Shown here: positions 62,551 through 64,000 of the stretch, piece after piece
How the letters are laid out: the number at the start of each line of letters is the position of its first letter
Position numbering within the stretch: the first letter of the stretch is position 1
NCBI GenBank assembly: GCA_965225955.1
Contig: CBDDBX010000042.1
Location: 1-64,000 of the forward strand
Direction: 5' to 3'
Source: CBDDBX01 sp965225955
GTDB lineage: Bacteria; Acidobacteriota; Aminicenantia; UBA2199
DNA: 64,000 bases
Program-made: the position numbers and the translations under genes
Notes under the pieces: model-generated
What the model saw: only the letters and a program-made list of their open reading frames with translations
Told to the model about the DNA's origin: nothing
Database searches by the model: none

Positions 62551-64000
62551 TTCTTCACCTCTTTCTTAGCTTTCTTCTCAATTTTAGCAATGATTCTGTT
62601 GTTATTGGTGAGGTAAGCCTTAGCAAACTTCTGAATATCTTCAGCAGTTACAGCTTCAATCTCTTTAATACCTTCGAAAGCTTTTTTCCATGAACCTTTC
62701 TGCATCTCTGCACTGAGGAGAGCCTGCATCAGCCCCATATCTGAACCCATGCTCTTATATTTTGCTACCTTCATTCTAAGTTTTGCTGAAGCAAGTTCTT
62801 CTTTGGTAACAGGTTCTTTTTTCAGTTTTTCAAGCTCTTCAGCAATATCTTTGTAGAGTGTATCATTTTTATGACCACTGTTTGGAAGAGCCAGAAGAAG
62901 ATAGAGACCAGGATATTTTGTTCCGGGGAATCCGCCAAGAGCCTGAACAACCATTGAGTTCTTCTTATCGATTACCATTTTCTTATAGAGTCTTGAACTT
63001 CTGCCGGTTGCCAGAATATAGTTCATAACTTCCATAGTTGTGAAATCTTTATGTGTATTTGCAGGTGCATGATAAGCCATAACAATCAGAGGCTGTGAAT
63101 CTTCATACATTGTTATTGTCTTTTCACCTGCCTGTTTGGTTTCATTAGTGAAAACCGGCTGATTCTTACTGCCTTTTCTGATACCTGAGAAGTACTTCTT
63201 AGCAACTTTTTTAAGCTGGGCAGGAGTTACATCGCCAGTTACACCAATAACCATGTTACTTGCAGTGTAGTTTTTCATGAAGTAGCTCTTTACTTCACTT
63301 CTTGAGTAGTTGTTGATATTACTCATCGGGCCAATGAGAGAAACACCATAAGGGTGATCTTTAAAAGATATTGAAAGAACCTCTTCAATCATCTTACCGA
63401 TTGGATTGTTCTCAGTTCTTACTCTTCTCTCTTCTTTAATAACCTCTCTCTCTTTATAAAACTCTCTGAAAGTAGGATCTGTAAATCTTGTTGATTCCAG
63501 ATAAGCCCATAATTCCAGTTTATTTGAAGGCAGGCCAAAATAATAAACAGTGCTGTCATAGCTTGTTCCGGCGTTTAGTCCAACACCGCCATTTCTTTTG
63601 AGAATAGCATCAAACTCATTAGGCACTACATGTTTTGCAGCCTCTTTCTGAAGAAGTTCCAGCTCTTTTTCAAGTTTCTCAATTTTCTTCTTATCAGGAT
63701 TTGCGCTGTTTCTTTCAAATCTCAGTTTTCCAAAAACCGCATCCATTTTTGCCATAACTTTCTTTTCAGCTTTCCAGTTCTTTGTACCTACAACAGAAGT
63801 ACCTTTGAAAGCCAGATGTTCCAGAAAATGTGAAATCCCCCAGATACCAATTCTCTCATCACTTCCACCGGCATTTACATATGTTACAAAAGTTGCAACC
63901 GGAGCTGAGTGATCTTCCAGCAGGATGAATTTCAATCCATTGGGAAGTGTAAACTCACTTACTCTGTTCTTTATACTACTGAAATCTTCAGCTAATACCG
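62547..64000 (-). CDS. Zinc M16 metallopeptidase, N-terminus outside the window
   Basis: At least 484 residues, continuing past the right edge: the frame stays open from 63935 to 64000 (LAEDFSSIKNRVSEFTLPNG upstream of KFILLEDH). The zinc site is SHFLEHLAFKGT (H-x-x-E-H) with the distal Glu in the VIKEERRVRTENNP stretch. It is the catalytic subunit of the M16 pair with the gene at 60433. Known: such heterodimers degrade peptides or process exported precursors; the substrate here is unknown. Confidence 0.88.
   Translation of the reverse strand, partial: VLAEDFSSIKNRVSEFTLPNGLKFILLEDHSAPVATFVTYVNAGGSDERIGIWGISHFLEHLAFKGTSVVGTKNWKAEKKVMAKMDAVFGKLRFERNSANPDKKKIEKLEKELELLQKEAAKHVVPNEFDAILKRNGGVGLNAGTSYDSTVYYFGLPSNKLELWAYLESTRFTDPTFREFYKEREVIKEERRVRTENNPIGKMIEEVLSISFKDHPYGVSLIGPMSNINNYSRSEVKSYFMKNYTASNMVIGVTGDVTPAQLKKVAKKYFSGIRKGSKNQPVFTNETKQAGEKTITMYEDSQPLIVMAYHAPANTHKDFTTMEVMNYILATGRSSRLYKKMVIDKKNSMVVQALGGFPGTKYPGLYLLLALPNSGHKNDTLYKDIAEELEKLKKEPVTKEELASAKLRMKVAKYKSMGSDMGLMQALLSAEMQKGSWKKAFEGIKEIEAVTAEDIQKFAKAYLTNNNRIIAKIEKKAKKEVKK

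Overview
The window is AT-rich DNA from a Gram-negative, flagellated, probably anaerobic bacterium. An RND pump with a lipoprotein adaptor and TolC-like protein implies two membranes; a complete flagellar export/motor locus implies motility; six oxygen-sensitive radical SAM enzymes fit an anaerobe. Phylum cannot be fixed: the flagellar order motA-motB-fliL-...-flhB-flhA-flhF-flhG-fliA and the FliY-type switch protein recall Spirochaetota and related deep lineages, while the LytTR kinase, GG-leader peptides and 6-bladed propeller proteins recall Bacteroidota/Aminicenantia-like genomes. No rRNA, tRNA or CRISPR array was seen.

Layout. 1-8.9 kb: the start of a GH63-type glucosidase, a secreted thioredoxin, a frameshifted ABC permease, HU, phoH-pgpH-ybeY, then YciI and GNAT genes behind a Fur-like palindrome. 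9.0-10.2 kb: a double-length adenylate kinase. 10.2-10.9 kb: repeats with a small inverted-repeat element. 10.9-28.3 kb: one minus-strand flagellar locus from motA to an FlhB-tail paralogue, with two MotB-like proteins, both FliN and FliY, and two HDOD proteins. 28.6 kb: tsaD.

29.6-43.2 kb is the striking region: a family of small ribosomally made peptides with their modifying enzymes. Six complete PqqD-like/radical SAM/SPASM maturases are interleaved with fifteen tiny precursor genes, several under 60 codons. Four maturases are each followed by a class A precursor (GG-leader, G-rich core). Two sister maturases are followed by class B precursors with the core pattern C-x8-11-C-x8-10-C and a proline early in each loop. 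One class B maturase has six precursors downstream and two upstream. Most cassettes end in a hairpin. No dedicated protease or transporter is in the window. Divergently next to the cluster lie an RND-adaptor-TolC pump and a LytTR two-component pair, which may or may not serve export and control.

50.7-52.4 kb: more repeats, a second copy of the small mobile element, and a frameshifted duplicate of the LytTR kinase. 52.4-64 kb: two paralogous secreted propeller proteins, proS, a small membrane exporter, a secreted glycosidase-like protein, a DUF1648 protein, pdxB, and a pair of M16 metallopeptidases running off the end.

Caution: at least seven otherwise intact genes carry a single-base frame change, mostly in short A or T runs (ABC permease, FlhA, FlhF, RND adaptor, LytTR kinase copy, two precursors). 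Sequencing indels could explain most of them; the FlhF case also sits on a classical slippery heptamer.
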